Source: Catenulispora sp. GP43
GTDB taxonomy: Bacteria > Actinomycetota > Actinomycetes > Streptomycetales > Catenulisporaceae
Direction: 5' to 3'
NCBI RefSeq assembly: GCF_041260665.1
Contig: NZ_JBGCCT010000001.1
Coordinates: 496,001 to 560,000, forward strand
DNA length: 64,000 nucleotides
The position numbers were made by a program, and so were the translations under genes. The notes under the pieces are model-generated. The model made no database searches and was not told the DNA's origin. It was given only the letters and a program-made list of their open reading frames with translations. Shown here in pieces: positions 35,220-44,409 of this stretch; the stretch's first letter is position 1, and every line of letters begins with the position of its first letter.

Positions 35220-35681
35220 GTGACGGTGCTGACCTTCGAACCGGCCGGCGGCACAGCGCCGCGCGCCGGCGTCATCCACCACCTCGCGCTGCTCTCGGTG
35301 CTGAACAGTGCCGACCCGGGTGTCGCGGCGGTCGTGGCGCTCAACCCCGCGGGTCTGGATCTGGGCGCCATGGAGCCGGAGGACCGGCGCCGCCTCGAAG
35401 AGCGGGTCGGCATCGCGGCGGGCCGGCTGACCGACTATTCAGCCATCGAGTTCGTCCGGCCGGGTTCGCCGCCGACGCTGATCCAGCACGGCACCGACGA
35501 CGAGATCCAGCCGATCGACGGGGTACGCAGGTTCCGGGACGCGATGACGAACGCCGGCAACGAGTGTGCGCTGGTGGAGTACCAGGGCGCCGAACACGCC
35601 TTCCATTACCCCGACGGCAACTACTTCGACGAGGTGATGGCGGCAGCTACCCGGTTCCTGCTCGACCGGCTCGACCGCTGA
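35220..35681 (+). pseudogene. Alpha/beta-hydrolase (esterase) remnant with internal deletion
   Basis: The frame reads as the two ends of an esterase joined together: TVLTFEPAGGTAPRAGVIH (the strand before the oxyanion HGG) runs straight into HLALLSVLN (the helix after the GxSAGG nucleophile). The oxyanion loop and the catalytic Ser are missing. The rest is intact, with the acid in LIQHGTDDEIQP and the His in GAEHAFHYPDG. No SD precedes the GTG. It lies between the MenJ-like gene and the dimethylformamidase-like gene. It cannot be a working serine esterase. Confidence 0.7.
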
Positions 35682-35736
35682 CCGCCCCTTGGGATCAGTC
35701 GTCCAGCACTACGAATAGCGCTACGAAGCGTCCCCG

Positions 35737-37362
35737 CTACGGCGCCACCCCGCCCCGGCTGGGCGCCGGCTTCAGCTTCGCCGTGTTGTCCACCGCCGGG
35801 TGCTCCTTGCCGGCCGGGCCGGCGGCGAAGGCCAGGAGCATGTTGGCCGTCACCTGCTGGGCGAAGGTGTGGGCGGCGGCGTCCATCTTGTCGGTGCAGC
35901 CGCCGCTGACCAGCGCGCAGTTCCAGCGCATGGTGCCGGTCGCGAAGACGCCCGCGCCGGAGGGGACCGTGTAGTACGCCGAGTCCGCGTAGGAGGCCTT
36001 GCCCTGGCAGGTGATCGGCGAATGGGTGAGGGCCTCGATCGGGTGCGGCGTGGTCGAGTCCGACACCACCCGGTCGTACTCCACGCCGATCAGACCCTTG
36101 AACGACTGCCCCGCGTGCGCGTCGGTGCCGGCCAGCAGCCACGACGTCGGGTCGTACACCACCATGTTGGCGTTCGCCGGGTTGCACTCGTAGTACACCC
36201 CGGTCAGCACGTTCTCCGGCCGCGGATCCGGCGGGTAGCGCCAGTCCTGCGTCGACTCCTCCGGGTTGGTCACGTGCATCGGGTCCTCGGCCGCGTCCTT
36301 GTAGTCCACCTGGATGCGGTCCTTGCCCAGCGGCGAGTCCTGGAAGCGGATGTGCCGGAAGATCGCGTTCGCGCCGAGGAAGGCGAGGTTCGTCCCGGCG
36401 TCGCGCGCCTGCGTCAGGGTCTGGCGCATCTGGGTCGAGTAGTACTCGTCGTGGCCCAGCGAGATGATCGCCCGCGCGCCCTGGAACATGCCGGGGTTCT
36501 CGTGCAGGTCCAGATCGGTGGCGTACGCGAGCTGCAGGCCATGAGCGGCCGCCAGCTTCTCGGCGAAGACGATCGAGGACTGCTCGTAGGTCTGGAAGCG
36601 GTCCGCGCCGGTGGTGTCGTAGGGCCGGTCGAAGGACACGATGCGGGCCCGGTGCGCGTAGTCGTTCCTCGGGCCGCCGCTGTAGAGGTCGTAGCCGCCG
36701 TACTCGTTGTACGCCTGCCACGTGGTGACGCCGTTGAGCAGCACCACCTTGCCGGCCGTGGTGGTGGACTTGACGGTGACCGGCACGAACCGCGAGCCCT
36801 TCACCTTGCCGCCGACGGCGTCCAGCCGGACCAGGTAGGAGCCCTCCGGCCACCCGCTGGTGGTGACCGTCATCGACGGCTCCCACTTCGTGCTCACCGT
36901 GTTCACCTGTGCCTGCACCGTGGCCGCCGGCTGCACCTTGCCTGCGGTCGCCGGGGACTTCCACACCTGCCGGGCCTGTGTCCCGCCGTAGTAGCCGATC
37001 CGGAAGGCCGTGGCTGTGAACTGCGGCGCGGTGGTGTTCACATACAGCTTGAAGCTCTGCCCCGAGGTCACCGCGATCTGGTCGGCGTAGCCCTCGATGC
37101 CGTGGTCGGCGCCGGAGTCGATGCCGTGGTTCCAGTTGGGCGCCCCGGGCTGCGCGTTCTCCGCCGCGACGTCCAGAGCCCCAGCGGGAGCCCCAGTAGG
37201 ACCGTCGCCGGAAGCGCCCGGGCTGCTGCTCTGCGCGGCGCCGGGACCTCCGCCGTTGTTCGGGCCCGAATGCTTCGAACCGCCCCCCGAGCACGCCGCG
37301 GCCGAGGCCAGGACCAGCACCGCGGTGACGAGCGCTGCCGCCCTGCTTATTCGAGCCTTCAC
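35737..37362 (-). CDS. N,N-dimethylformamidase beta-subunit-like lipoprotein
   Basis: A 541-residue exported protein with a lipobox (LASAAAC, cysteine near residue 24) and a Gly/Ser/Pro linker. The main domain matches the large subunit of dimethylformamidase (FRIGYYGGTQARQV, NEYGGYDLYSGG, ISLGHDEYYSTQMR, ECNPANANMVV). True dimethylformamidase is cytoplasmic with a separate small subunit; a secreted single-chain form next to menG is unusual and its substrate is unknown. It ends next to the esterase remnant. Start is GTG. Confidence 0.83.
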   Translation of the reverse strand: MKARISRAAALVTAVLVLASAAACSGGGSKHSGPNNGGGPGAAQSSSPGASGDGPTGAPAGALDVAAENAQPGAPNWNHGIDSGADHGIEGYADQIAVTSGQSFKLYVNTTAPQFTATAFRIGYYGGTQARQVWKSPATAGKVQPAATVQAQVNTVSTKWEPSMTVTTSGWPEGSYLVRLDAVGGKVKGSRFVPVTVKSTTTAGKVVLLNGVTTWQAYNEYGGYDLYSGGPRNDYAHRARIVSFDRPYDTTGADRFQTYEQSSIVFAEKLAAAHGLQLAYATDLDLHENPGMFQGARAIISLGHDEYYSTQMRQTLTQARDAGTNLAFLGANAIFRHIRFQDSPLGKDRIQVDYKDAAEDPMHVTNPEESTQDWRYPPDPRPENVLTGVYYECNPANANMVVYDPTSWLLAGTDAHAGQSFKGLIGVEYDRVVSDSTTPHPIEALTHSPITCQGKASYADSAYYTVPSGAGVFATGTMRWNCALVSGGCTDKMDAAAHTFAQQVTANMLLAFAAGPAGKEHPAVDNTAKLKPAPSRGGVAP

Positions 37363-37366
37363 AGGC

Positions 37367-38062
37367 TCAGTCTTCCTTATATGCGCGATGCAATGCGACG
37401 ATTCCGCCAGTCAGGTTACGGTGCGCGACCCGCCGCCAGCCCGCGCCGCCGATCACGGCCGCCAGCTCCCGCTGGTCCGGCCAGGCCCGGATGGACTCGG
37501 CGAGGTAGACGTAGGCGTCCGGGTTCGAACTCACCTTCGTCGCCACCGCGGGCAGCGCCTTCATCAGGTACTCGATGTACAGCGTGCGCAACGGCGCGAC
37601 CGTCGGGTGCGAGAACTCGCAGACCACCAGCCGCCCGCCGGGCTTGGTGACGCGCAGCATCTCGCGCAGCGCGCCCTCGGTGTCCTGGACGTTGCGCAGC
37701 CCGAAGGAGATGGTCACGGCGTCGAAGACGCCGTCCCGGAACGGCAGCCGGGTGGCGTCGCCGGCGGCGAAGGTCAGGTGCGGCAGGCGGCGCTTGCCGA
37801 CCTGGAGCATGCCCAGGGAGAAGTCGCAGGAGACGGTCTCGGCCCCGGCGGCGTGGAACGGCTGCGTGCTGGTGCCGGTGCCGGCCGCGAGGTCCAGGAC
37901 CCGCTGCCCGGGCCCGGCGTCCACCGCCTGGCGCACGGCGCGCCGCCACAGCCGCGTCTGGCCGAGCGCCAGCACGTCGTTGGTCAGGTCGTAGCGCTCG
38001 GCCACGCCGTCGAACATGGCGGCGACCTCGTGCGGCTGTTTGTCCAGGGATGCTCGGCTCAC
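37367..38062 (-). CDS. menG: Demethylmenaquinone methyltransferase
   Basis: A 231-residue UbiE/MenG enzyme that methylates demethylmenaquinone with SAM, the last ring step of menaquinone synthesis. [18 protein letters not shown] is the family start, [15 protein letters not shown] the SAM loop, and SFGLRNVQD the conserved motif. It is followed after 4 nt by the dimethylformamidase-like gene and preceded by the amidohydrolase. Confidence 0.95.
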   Translation of the reverse strand: MSRASLDKQPHEVAAMFDGVAERYDLTNDVLALGQTRLWRRAVRQAVDAGPGQRVLDLAAGTGTSTQPFHAAGAETVSCDFSLGMLQVGKRRLPHLTFAAGDATRLPFRDGVFDAVTISFGLRNVQDTEGALREMLRVTKPGGRLVVCEFSHPTVAPLRTLYIEYLMKALPAVATKVSSNPDAYVYLAESIRAWPDQRELAAVIGGAGWRRVAHRNLTGGIVALHRAYKED

Positions 38063-38104
38063 GGGGCGATTCTCTCACCCGGGGTCGCCGGAGCCCGTAC
38101 CGCC

Positions 38105-39370
38105 TCAGACAGTCCGGTGCACGATCGTGCCGCCGAGCACCGTGGCCACACACGTGCCGTGGTCGATCAGCCGCGTGTGGGGATCGCCGTCACCGTCCGC
38201 GCCGCCCGCCACCGAGAACACCGCGAAGTCCGCGCGGACCCCGGGCTCCAGCCGCCCGACCCGGTCCGGCCCCTGGCCGAGCCCGAGCGCGGCCGCGCCG
38301 CCGAGCGTCGCCGCCTCCACGATGCGCCGGTCCAGATCGTCCGCGGCGTAGCCCTGGGCCCGGGCCACGGCCTTCAACGCCCGCGCCTCGTCCAGCAGAT
38401 CGAGCGAGGGCGAGGAGGCGGCTGAGTCGGTACCGATGCCGATCGGCGAGCCCTCGGCCAGATAGGCGGCCACCGGCGGCTCCCCGGCCTCCAGGATCCG
38501 GTTCGAGCGCACGCACAACGCCACGGCGGTGCCGCGCTCCCGCAGCAGCGCACGGTCGGACTCGCTGGCATGGACGCCGTGCGCGATGTGGCAGTCGGCG
38601 CCGAGCGCGCCGCGCGCGTCGGCCCACTCCACCGGCGTCATGCCGGTACCGCGGTCGAGGATGTCGGAGAAGTCGAGGCCGAACTGCTTGGCGTTGTCGG
38701 CGAAGGGGCCGGTGCCGGTCAGCACGTACTCCGATTCCTGCGTGGTCTCGGCGATGTGCGGGTGCAGGCGCTTGCCGCCCCCGTGCGCTATGGCGACGCA
38801 GTCCTCGTAGACACCGGTGCTGATGGTGAAGGGCGTGTGCGGCGAGACGCCGCGGACCGGGCCGCCGGCCCCGTCGACCGCCGCCACGAAGTCCGCCCGC
38901 TTGCCGGCCGCCCACGAGGCTTCGTCGGCGAAGACCGCCTCGATGTAGGCCACGCCGCGGATCCCGCTGCGCGCGATCGCCGAGAGCACCACCGGCTCGG
39001 TCACGATGTCGGCGACCGCCGTGGTCCCGGTCTTCAGATACGCGTGCAGCCCGCGCCGGGTGGACTCCTGCCACATCGCGTCGGTGAACGTCGCCCGGCG
39101 CGCGACCATCTGGTGCAGCCACTCGGGGAACGGCAGGCCGGAGGACGCCAGGTCCCCGAAGTCGTAGTACTGCGTGTGCGCGTGGCTGTTGACCAGTCCC
39201 GGCGTGAGGATGCCCGGCCAGTCGCGCACGCGCGCCCGCGGGTGCGCCGCGACGAGATCGGCACGGGTACCGACCGCGACGACGCGGTCGTTGTCGACGA
39301 CGATCGCGCCGTCGGCGATCGGGGCGGAGGTCATGGGCAGGACGAGCGGGGCGGCGTGGAGGGTCAGCAC
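38105..39370 (-). CDS. Amidohydrolase, probable aminofutalosine deaminase
   Basis: A 421-residue TIM-barrel metal hydrolase: VNSHAHTQYYDF gives the first His-x-His pair, LHPHIAET and HIAHGVHAS give more metal ligands, and GIGTDSAASS the final Asp. Related actinobacterial enzymes deaminate 6-amino-6-deoxyfutalosine to futalosine. The position beside menG, with mqnA, mqnC and mqnE in the window, supports this over a guanine/cytosine-deaminase role, but substrate is inferred. The GTG start is preceded at 6 nt by TAACCT, the same hexamer that precedes mqnA. Confidence 0.75.
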   Translation of the reverse strand: MLTLHAAPLVLPMTSAPIADGAIVVDNDRVVAVGTRADLVAAHPRARVRDWPGILTPGLVNSHAHTQYYDFGDLASSGLPFPEWLHQMVARRATFTDAMWQESTRRGLHAYLKTGTTAVADIVTEPVVLSAIARSGIRGVAYIEAVFADEASWAAGKRADFVAAVDGAGGPVRGVSPHTPFTISTGVYEDCVAIAHGGGKRLHPHIAETTQESEYVLTGTGPFADNAKQFGLDFSDILDRGTGMTPVEWADARGALGADCHIAHGVHASESDRALLRERGTAVALCVRSNRILEAGEPPVAAYLAEGSPIGIGTDSAASSPSLDLLDEARALKAVARAQGYAADDLDRRIVEAATLGGAAALGLGQGPDRVGRLEPGVRADFAVFSVAGGADGDGDPHTRLIDHGTCVATVLGGTIVHRTV

Positions 39371-39510
39371 CGTTCGAGGTTAAGGCAAAGCCGCCGGGCC
39401 GGTGCGCCATGGCACCGGCCCGACGGCCTGTCGCTTGATCGCAGCCCCTGATCAGACGGATTCAGATCAGATGCAGCTTCGGATCAGACGCGGTTCTGGT
39501 GGAAACAGCC

Positions 39511-41184
39511 TCAGTCGCAGTCGCGGCCGAGCTCCGGCAGCACCTTCGTGTGCTCGATCCGCACCGCCTGCAGGCGCTGCGGGTCCAGGCCGAGCAGGCG
39601 CAGGATGGTCGGGGCGATCTGCGTGGTCTCGACCTGCCGGCTGTTCACGCCGCGCGCGCTGACACCCGCGCCGGACACCACGATCGGCACGTCGCGGTCG
39701 TCCGCGGCCGCGCCGCCGTGCTCGGCGATCTTGCCCTTGCCGCCGGTGTACACCACGCCGTGCTGCGCGATGCCGAACAGGTCCGGCACCCGGTTGTCGC
39801 CCGGCTGCACGTGGAAGTACTGACGGGCCGCGGCGCCGGCGTAGACGGTGGTCAGGCCGCCGTGCGTGAAGGGCTTCGCGGCACCGGTGATGCCGTTGCC
39901 CGTGCCGCTCTGCGCGAGCAGGTAGTTCTTGGCGAAGTCCGCCGCGGCCTGGCTGCGGTCGTTCAGCCACAGCAGCATCGCGTCGTCGTCGACGGAGAAC
40001 GCGACCAGGTCGCCGGCGCCCGGGTGGGCCTTCTTCCACGCCGCGTTCAGACCGTCGAGCAGCGGGCCGTCGTCGATGCGGGTCAGCGCGGCCGGGTTCT
40101 TCGGCGACTGGCCGTGCTTGGCCGACAGGATGATGGTGGTGCTCTTGGCCAGGCCGTCCTTCTTCAGCTCGGCGGTGAACCGGCCGACCTCGCTGTTGAC
40201 GAAGTCCAGCGAACCGGACAGCAGCGGGCCGGGGGTCTGGCCGTCGGCGAGGTAGCCGCCGGCCTGGCCCTCGGAGGTCGGCAGCTTCTCCGCGGTGGAG
40301 ACGGACTGGAAGTTCAGACCGAAGATCGCCGGGGTGCCGACCTTGGTCTTGCCGCTGTGGTCGTAGCCGTCGATCTCGTTCAGGACGGCCTGGACCTTGT
40401 AGTTGTCGTACTGCCGGGTCGCGGCGTTGTCCGTGGTCCAGTCCTGACCCGCGGCCAGCGCCGGGTCCTGGCTGTTGATCTCCGGGGTGAACAGGTCCTG
40501 GATGCCGTTGCCCTGCGGGCCGGACAGGATGTCGTAGGCCGCGTGCTTGTCGGACCACGCGGTGCGCAGACCGGCGTCGGCGATCACGTTGAAGATCGTG
40601 TTCACCTGAAGGTAGTTGTTCGGGTAGACCGGCTTGCAGGTCTTCGGGTCCACCGGGAGCTTGGCCGGGTTGATCAGGCTCTTGGCGTCGCCGGTCAGGT
40701 TCAGGATCGAGTTCGGCAGGCCGGTCAGGCCCTGGCCGGCGTCGATCGAGTCCTTGTTCCAGTCCAGGTCCTCGGTGAGGTCCACCTCGGCGCCCGGCTT
40801 GACGCTGCCGTCGCACTTCGTGGTGCCGGCCGGCAGCAGGCCGTGGTTGTAGGTGTCGTCGTAGTAGACGCCGGTGGTGCCCGGGTCGCCGCCGGTGACC
40901 TGCGCGGTCATGCCCGGGAAGGAGTCCGACGGGACCGGGGTCGAGGCCGCGGAGTAGTCCACGCCGCCCTTGACCAGCGCGGCCAGCGCCGAGTTCGGGT
41001 GCTGCTTCACGTACCAGGCGAGGTCCGACTGGTGCAGGCCGTCCACTGAGATGAGCAGTACGTGCTTCGCCGGAGCGTGCGTCTTGCCGTGCGAGGCTGC
41101 CTGGGACGGGGCGGCGGCCAGAACCCCGCCGAGCAGGGCGGTCAGGCCGCCGGCGACGGCGAGCCGGGTGACGGTGCGGGACAA
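39511..41184 (-). CDS. Secreted type I phosphodiesterase / nucleotide pyrophosphatase
   Basis: A 557-residue exported alkaline-phosphatase-superfamily enzyme. A signal peptide (RTVTRLAVAGGLTALLGGVLA, cut near SQA) is followed by HVLLISVDGLHQSDL (metal Asp), STPVPSDSFPGMTAQVTGG (Thr/Ser nucleophile region), SAKHGQSP and HGGAAADDRDVPIVVSG. It probably cleaves phosphodiester or nucleotide bonds outside the cell. I start at TTG 41184, 8 nt after GAGGAGG; the frame upstream has no signal peptide. The 140-nt gap downstream carries GATCAG-rich imperfect repeats (39448-39490). Confidence 0.85.
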   Translation of the reverse strand: MSRTVTRLAVAGGLTALLGGVLAAAPSQAASHGKTHAPAKHVLLISVDGLHQSDLAWYVKQHPNSALAALVKGGVDYSAASTPVPSDSFPGMTAQVTGGDPGTTGVYYDDTYNHGLLPAGTTKCDGSVKPGAEVDLTEDLDWNKDSIDAGQGLTGLPNSILNLTGDAKSLINPAKLPVDPKTCKPVYPNNYLQVNTIFNVIADAGLRTAWSDKHAAYDILSGPQGNGIQDLFTPEINSQDPALAAGQDWTTDNAATRQYDNYKVQAVLNEIDGYDHSGKTKVGTPAIFGLNFQSVSTAEKLPTSEGQAGGYLADGQTPGPLLSGSLDFVNSEVGRFTAELKKDGLAKSTTIILSAKHGQSPKNPAALTRIDDGPLLDGLNAAWKKAHPGAGDLVAFSVDDDAMLLWLNDRSQAAADFAKNYLLAQSGTGNGITGAAKPFTHGGLTTVYAGAAARQYFHVQPGDNRVPDLFGIAQHGVVYTGGKGKIAEHGGAAADDRDVPIVVSGAGVSARGVNSRQVETTQIAPTILRLLGLDPQRLQAVRIEHTKVLPELGRDCD

Positions 41185-41359
41185 GGCAGGGGCCTCCTCG
41201 TGATGCGCGACCAGCCCGGGATGGCCGGTCGCCGCGAGGTATCCTGCGAGGCGAAGGTGGCCGCAGGCCGCACCGGTGGCTGAACAGCGTCCCAACGGAG
41301 CGCCGCCAGACGATGACCGGGGCGACAAACGCCGGACACCGGGTTTGACAGAGGCCTGA

Positions 41360-42007
41360 TCAGCCGAGTCCGTGCGCTGCCAGAGCCGCCGCGAGGTCCT
41401 CCGGACGCCGGGTCGGCGCCAGCCACAAAGTGCTCTCCCGCGCCTCGTACCGCCGCGAGAACGAGGCGACGTTCAGATAGTTGCCGAAGTACCGCCGGGG
41501 CCGCGGCGGCCGAGCCTGAACGCCGGTGAGCTCGCCGAGCTCGACGACCAGCACAGCGCGGGCGAACGGCGGGACCAGTACGCCGGCGGCGAGCGTGTAG
41601 TGCGAGTGGCCGCGCGGGACGCCCCAGTACCGGTTGGCGCTGAAGATCCGGCGGGCCTTCAGCATGGCGTCGACCAACCCCGCGCTGGTCTCGATCCGCG
41701 CCGACCGCACGACGGCCCACGGGGCCTGATACGAGTCGGGGCCGCCGTCGAGCGCCCCGACCCGGATTCCCGCGTCGTCCATCACGATCCCGGTGCGGCG
41801 GTTCCGCCACAGCAGGCTGATATAGGCGATGAACGGCGGACACAGGGGTACGGCGACCACGGCGACGAACCACACCGGGTCCACCGCGACGCCGAGCACC
41901 GCCCCGGCCAGCATCAGCACGGCCGGGACGACACCTCCGGCCGCGATCAGGGGCCAGGTCAAGGCGGCGCGGGTCTCCCGGTACTCGGCCGTCGCGGGAG
42001 CACTCAC
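41360..42007 (-). CDS. Membrane protein of the type VII-like module, PH-domain-like
   Basis: A 215-residue protein with two N-terminal membrane helices (about 17-60: LIAAGGVVPAVLMLAGAVLG and FVAVVAVPLCPPFIAYISLL) and a cytoplasmic beta-rich part (RRTGIVMDDAGIRVGAL, YQAPWAVVRSARIET) that looks like a bacterial PH domain. The GTG start overlaps the stop of the gene upstream (GTGA). It is the last gene of the four-gene operon. Function unknown; it could anchor or neutralise the secreted partner, by analogy with effector/partner operons. Confidence 0.65.
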   Translation of the reverse strand: MSAPATAEYRETRAALTWPLIAAGGVVPAVLMLAGAVLGVAVDPVWFVAVVAVPLCPPFIAYISLLWRNRRTGIVMDDAGIRVGALDGGPDSYQAPWAVVRSARIETSAGLVDAMLKARRIFSANRYWGVPRGHSHYTLAAGVLVPPFARAVLVVELGELTGVQARPPRPRRYFGNYLNVASFSRRYEARESTLWLAPTRRPEDLAAALAAHGLG

Positions 42008-42795
42008 CAGGCGCCGGTGGCCAGGAGCCGGGTGAGCAGGCCGCGCAGGCCTTCGGCATCCACCAGCACGACGTCGTCCGGGTTCCGCGGATCGCCCTTG
42101 AACAGCCGGACCCGCGCCGACGCGCCGGCGCCGATGACCGAGAGCCCGGCTTCGGTGACCGGCTTGCCGTCGTTGTGCTTGAACCGGCGGACGGTGTACG
42201 GATACGTCCCGTCCTTGTCCTGCCGGGGCACCAGGGCCACCTCGGCCAGGATGCCGACGGCCGCGGCCTCGGAGACCAGGCGATAGCGCGTCATCCAGCC
42301 CAGCGGGCCCAGGTTCTTGAGGTGCTTGTACGCCCCCGGCGGCAGCGCCACCGGCTCCTCGACCACGACGCCGCGCACCGGCTGCTCGATGTCGCCGACC
42401 GCGAAGAACTGCAGGCAGCGCGTCTGCCGGCCCTCGACCTCGGTCGCCGCCACATAGGTCGGCCGCTCGCACGCCGCCAGAACGATGCCCAGTTCCGGCG
42501 ACACGCTCCAGGCCGACACGCCGGGCCCCTCGGGGGCGTCGTCCAGCAGCAGACCGCGCTCGCGCAGGGTCGCCAGGTTCGCGTCCATGGCCTTCGTCCG
42601 GCGCTTCTCGCCGAACTCGTTCCAGGCCTGGACGACCTCTTGCTCGAACAGCGCCTGCTTCGGGCCGCCCAACACACAGCGTTCCATCGCCGACAGCACG
42701 GCCAGATCGACCGTCTCCCCGGCCGCGGCCCGCTCGAAGAGCCGGACCGCCGCCGCCTCGCGTTCCCGCGGTGTCATCAATGCCTCGGTGTCCAT
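42004..42795 (-). CDS. Hypothetical protein of the type VII-like module
   Basis: A 263-residue soluble protein with no signal peptide. The first half is helical (PREREAAAVRLFERAAAGE, LFEQEVVQAWNEF); the second is mixed, with MTRYRLVSEAAAVGILAEV and VDAEGLRGLLTRLL at the end. The general layout (cytosolic, next to a WxG-type substrate) is that of an ESX chaperone (EspG-like), but I see no defining motif. It follows the large WxG protein by 18 nt and overlaps the membrane gene by 4 nt. Confidence 0.6.
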   Translation of the reverse strand: MDTEALMTPREREAAAVRLFERAAAGETVDLAVLSAMERCVLGGPKQALFEQEVVQAWNEFGEKRRTKAMDANLATLRERGLLLDDAPEGPGVSAWSVSPELGIVLAACERPTYVAATEVEGRQTRCLQFFAVGDIEQPVRGVVVEEPVALPPGAYKHLKNLGPLGWMTRYRLVSEAAAVGILAEVALVPRQDKDGTYPYTVRRFKHNDGKPVTEAGLSVIGAGASARVRLFKGDPRNPDDVVLVDAEGLRGLLTRLLATGAW

Positions 42796-42813
42796 GTCGT
42801 CCTCGTGCCGCCG

Positions 42814-43992
42814 CTAGAAGATGCTGGTGACGGCGTGCCACGCCGACTTCGCCGCATGGCCGACGTCCTTGGCCCCGGTCACGACGCCGTGCGCGACGTC
42901 CTTCGCCGCGACGACAGTACCGTGGCCGACCGCGTTGCAGACGTTGGTGAACGGCTTCCAGTGGTGGTACAGGAAATTGCCCGCCAGGTACAGGCCGGTG
43001 CCGATCATCACGACCTCGCCGGCCACCGGGATCTCGTCCATCATCAGGTTGGCCGCGATCAGTCCGCCGTTGATGCCGGCCGCGCCGCGGTCCACCCAGC
43101 CCATGGCGCCCTTGTCCGGCGGCCACACGACGGTGAGGCCGTCGGCCAGCAGGCCCAGCCCGCTCAGCCCGGCGCTCAGGCCCCGGATGCCGACGATGCC
43201 GCGCGCGGCCAGCGACAGCCAGCCCGGGGAGAAGGCCTCGAAGGCGTCGATCTCGCCGCCGGCCCGCTCGGCCAGCTGCGCCGCCTCGATCAGGGCCTCG
43301 ACGGCGGACTTGCCCTCGGCCTTGAGGCCCTCGGCGGCCTCGACCGCCTCGTCCACGCCCTTGACCCACTCGGAGGGCTGGCCGGCGACCTCCTTGAGCA
43401 TGTCGATCCACTTGTCGGCGGCCACGATGTCCAGCGGCGACAGGATGCCCTCGAGGATGATGCGGTAGGGCTCGATCTGCTCGGAGAAGGGCTTGCTCTC
43501 CTCCTCGCCGGAGCCCTTCTTCGCCGCCTCGTTGTAGCGGTCGTTGAGCTCGTGCGCCTTCGCCTGGACGCCGGAGGCGGCGGTCTGCGCGTCGGAGACG
43601 TCCTGCTGCTTCAGGTGCCCCGGGCCGGCCTTCTCCTGCTGGGCGGAAGCGAGGTCGGCGGCGGCGCCCTTCGCCTGGTTCTCCAGCGTGGCGGCCTCGG
43701 ACTGGAACCCGGAGAGCTGGCCCACCCAGGCCTTGGAGGCGTCGGCCATCTTCTGCGCGTCGTCGATGACCGACTGCAGCGCCGGGATCACCTTCTGGAA
43801 GACCTCGACCTCGGTGCGCTGCGCCGCGTCGCCCTGCCAGGGCCCGGTGTCGATCCCCTTGAGCAGGGTCATGATCGAGTTCAGTTCGGTGATCGCGGCG
43901 TCGTGCTTGCGGGCCAGGGTCTGGGTGCCCGCGACGTCCCCCGGCGTCGGGTCCCAGCCCAGGTTCGGCATCGGCCGGGCGTGCGCGCTCAC
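42814..43992 (-). CDS. Large type VII secretion substrate-like protein
   Basis: A 392-residue protein. Its N-terminus (LGWDPTPGDVAG, then helical) matches the secretion-signal domain found on many actinobacterial type VII substrates, and GPWQG near residue 52 gives the WxG turn. Residues to about 160 are coiled-coil helices; about 210-350 are hydrophobic with Gly-rich segments (GIVGIRGLSAGLSGLGLLA), and the end is Ala/Val/His-rich (VAAKDVAHGVVTGAKDVGHAA). No known toxin domain is seen. GTG start overlaps the upstream stop. Confidence 0.75.
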   Translation of the reverse strand: MSAHARPMPNLGWDPTPGDVAGTQTLARKHDAAITELNSIMTLLKGIDTGPWQGDAAQRTEVEVFQKVIPALQSVIDDAQKMADASKAWVGQLSGFQSEAATLENQAKGAAADLASAQQEKAGPGHLKQQDVSDAQTAASGVQAKAHELNDRYNEAAKKGSGEEESKPFSEQIEPYRIILEGILSPLDIVAADKWIDMLKEVAGQPSEWVKGVDEAVEAAEGLKAEGKSAVEALIEAAQLAERAGGEIDAFEAFSPGWLSLAARGIVGIRGLSAGLSGLGLLADGLTVVWPPDKGAMGWVDRGAAGINGGLIAANLMMDEIPVAGEVVMIGTGLYLAGNFLYHHWKPFTNVCNAVGHGTVVAAKDVAHGVVTGAKDVGHAAKSAWHAVTSIF

Positions 43993-44291
43993 GCGATCAC
44001 CCGGTGGCCGCCCGCGCTGTGCGCGAGGTTCCGGTCAGCGGCGTCGAACGTGGTGCCCACGTCCTTCACCTTGCCGGCCAGGTCGTTCACACAGATCGCG
44101 AGCAGGCCCACCCGGCCGCCGAGGTTCTCCTGCATCTTGGTGATGCCCTCGATCAGCGGATCGGCGCCGACCACGTCGACGTCGTTCCCCTGCACCGACT
44201 TGCTCAGCGTCTGCATCCGTGTGGCCGCCTGGTTGAGCGCCGACACGATGGCGCTCAGCGTGGCGTCGTCCAGCTTCAACGTCCCTGACAT
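43989..44291 (-). CDS. Small helical-hairpin (WXG100-like) protein
   Basis: A 100-residue protein (SGTLKLDDATLSAIVSALN, LAICVNDLAGKVKDVG, FDAADRNLAHS) with the size and helix-turn-helix layout of WXG100/EspC-type type VII proteins, but without the Trp-x-Gly turn, and with no signal peptide. It is the first gene of the operon and its stop overlaps the next start. Likely partner of the large WxG protein for export. The ATG at 44291 is chosen over the open frame to 44357. Confidence 0.7.
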   Translation of the reverse strand: MSGTLKLDDATLSAIVSALNQAATRMQTLSKSVQGNDVDVVGADPLIEGITKMQENLGGRVGLLAICVNDLAGKVKDVGTTFDAADRNLAHSAGGHRVIA

Positions 44292-44409
44292 GACCCACCC
44301 CCCGTCGCAGGCGAACCTGCGCGATAGTCGTGTGCCCCCCGGCTTTATCCGGGACAACGTAGCCAGATAACCCCGTCGTCCACAAGCACACTGATGATAC
44401 CCGCGGGGC

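Noticed and set aside
39448-39490. GATCAG-rich repeats downstream of the phosphodiesterase gene
   Set aside because: Copies are imperfect and irregularly spaced, so I do not count them with the stop-codon duplications.
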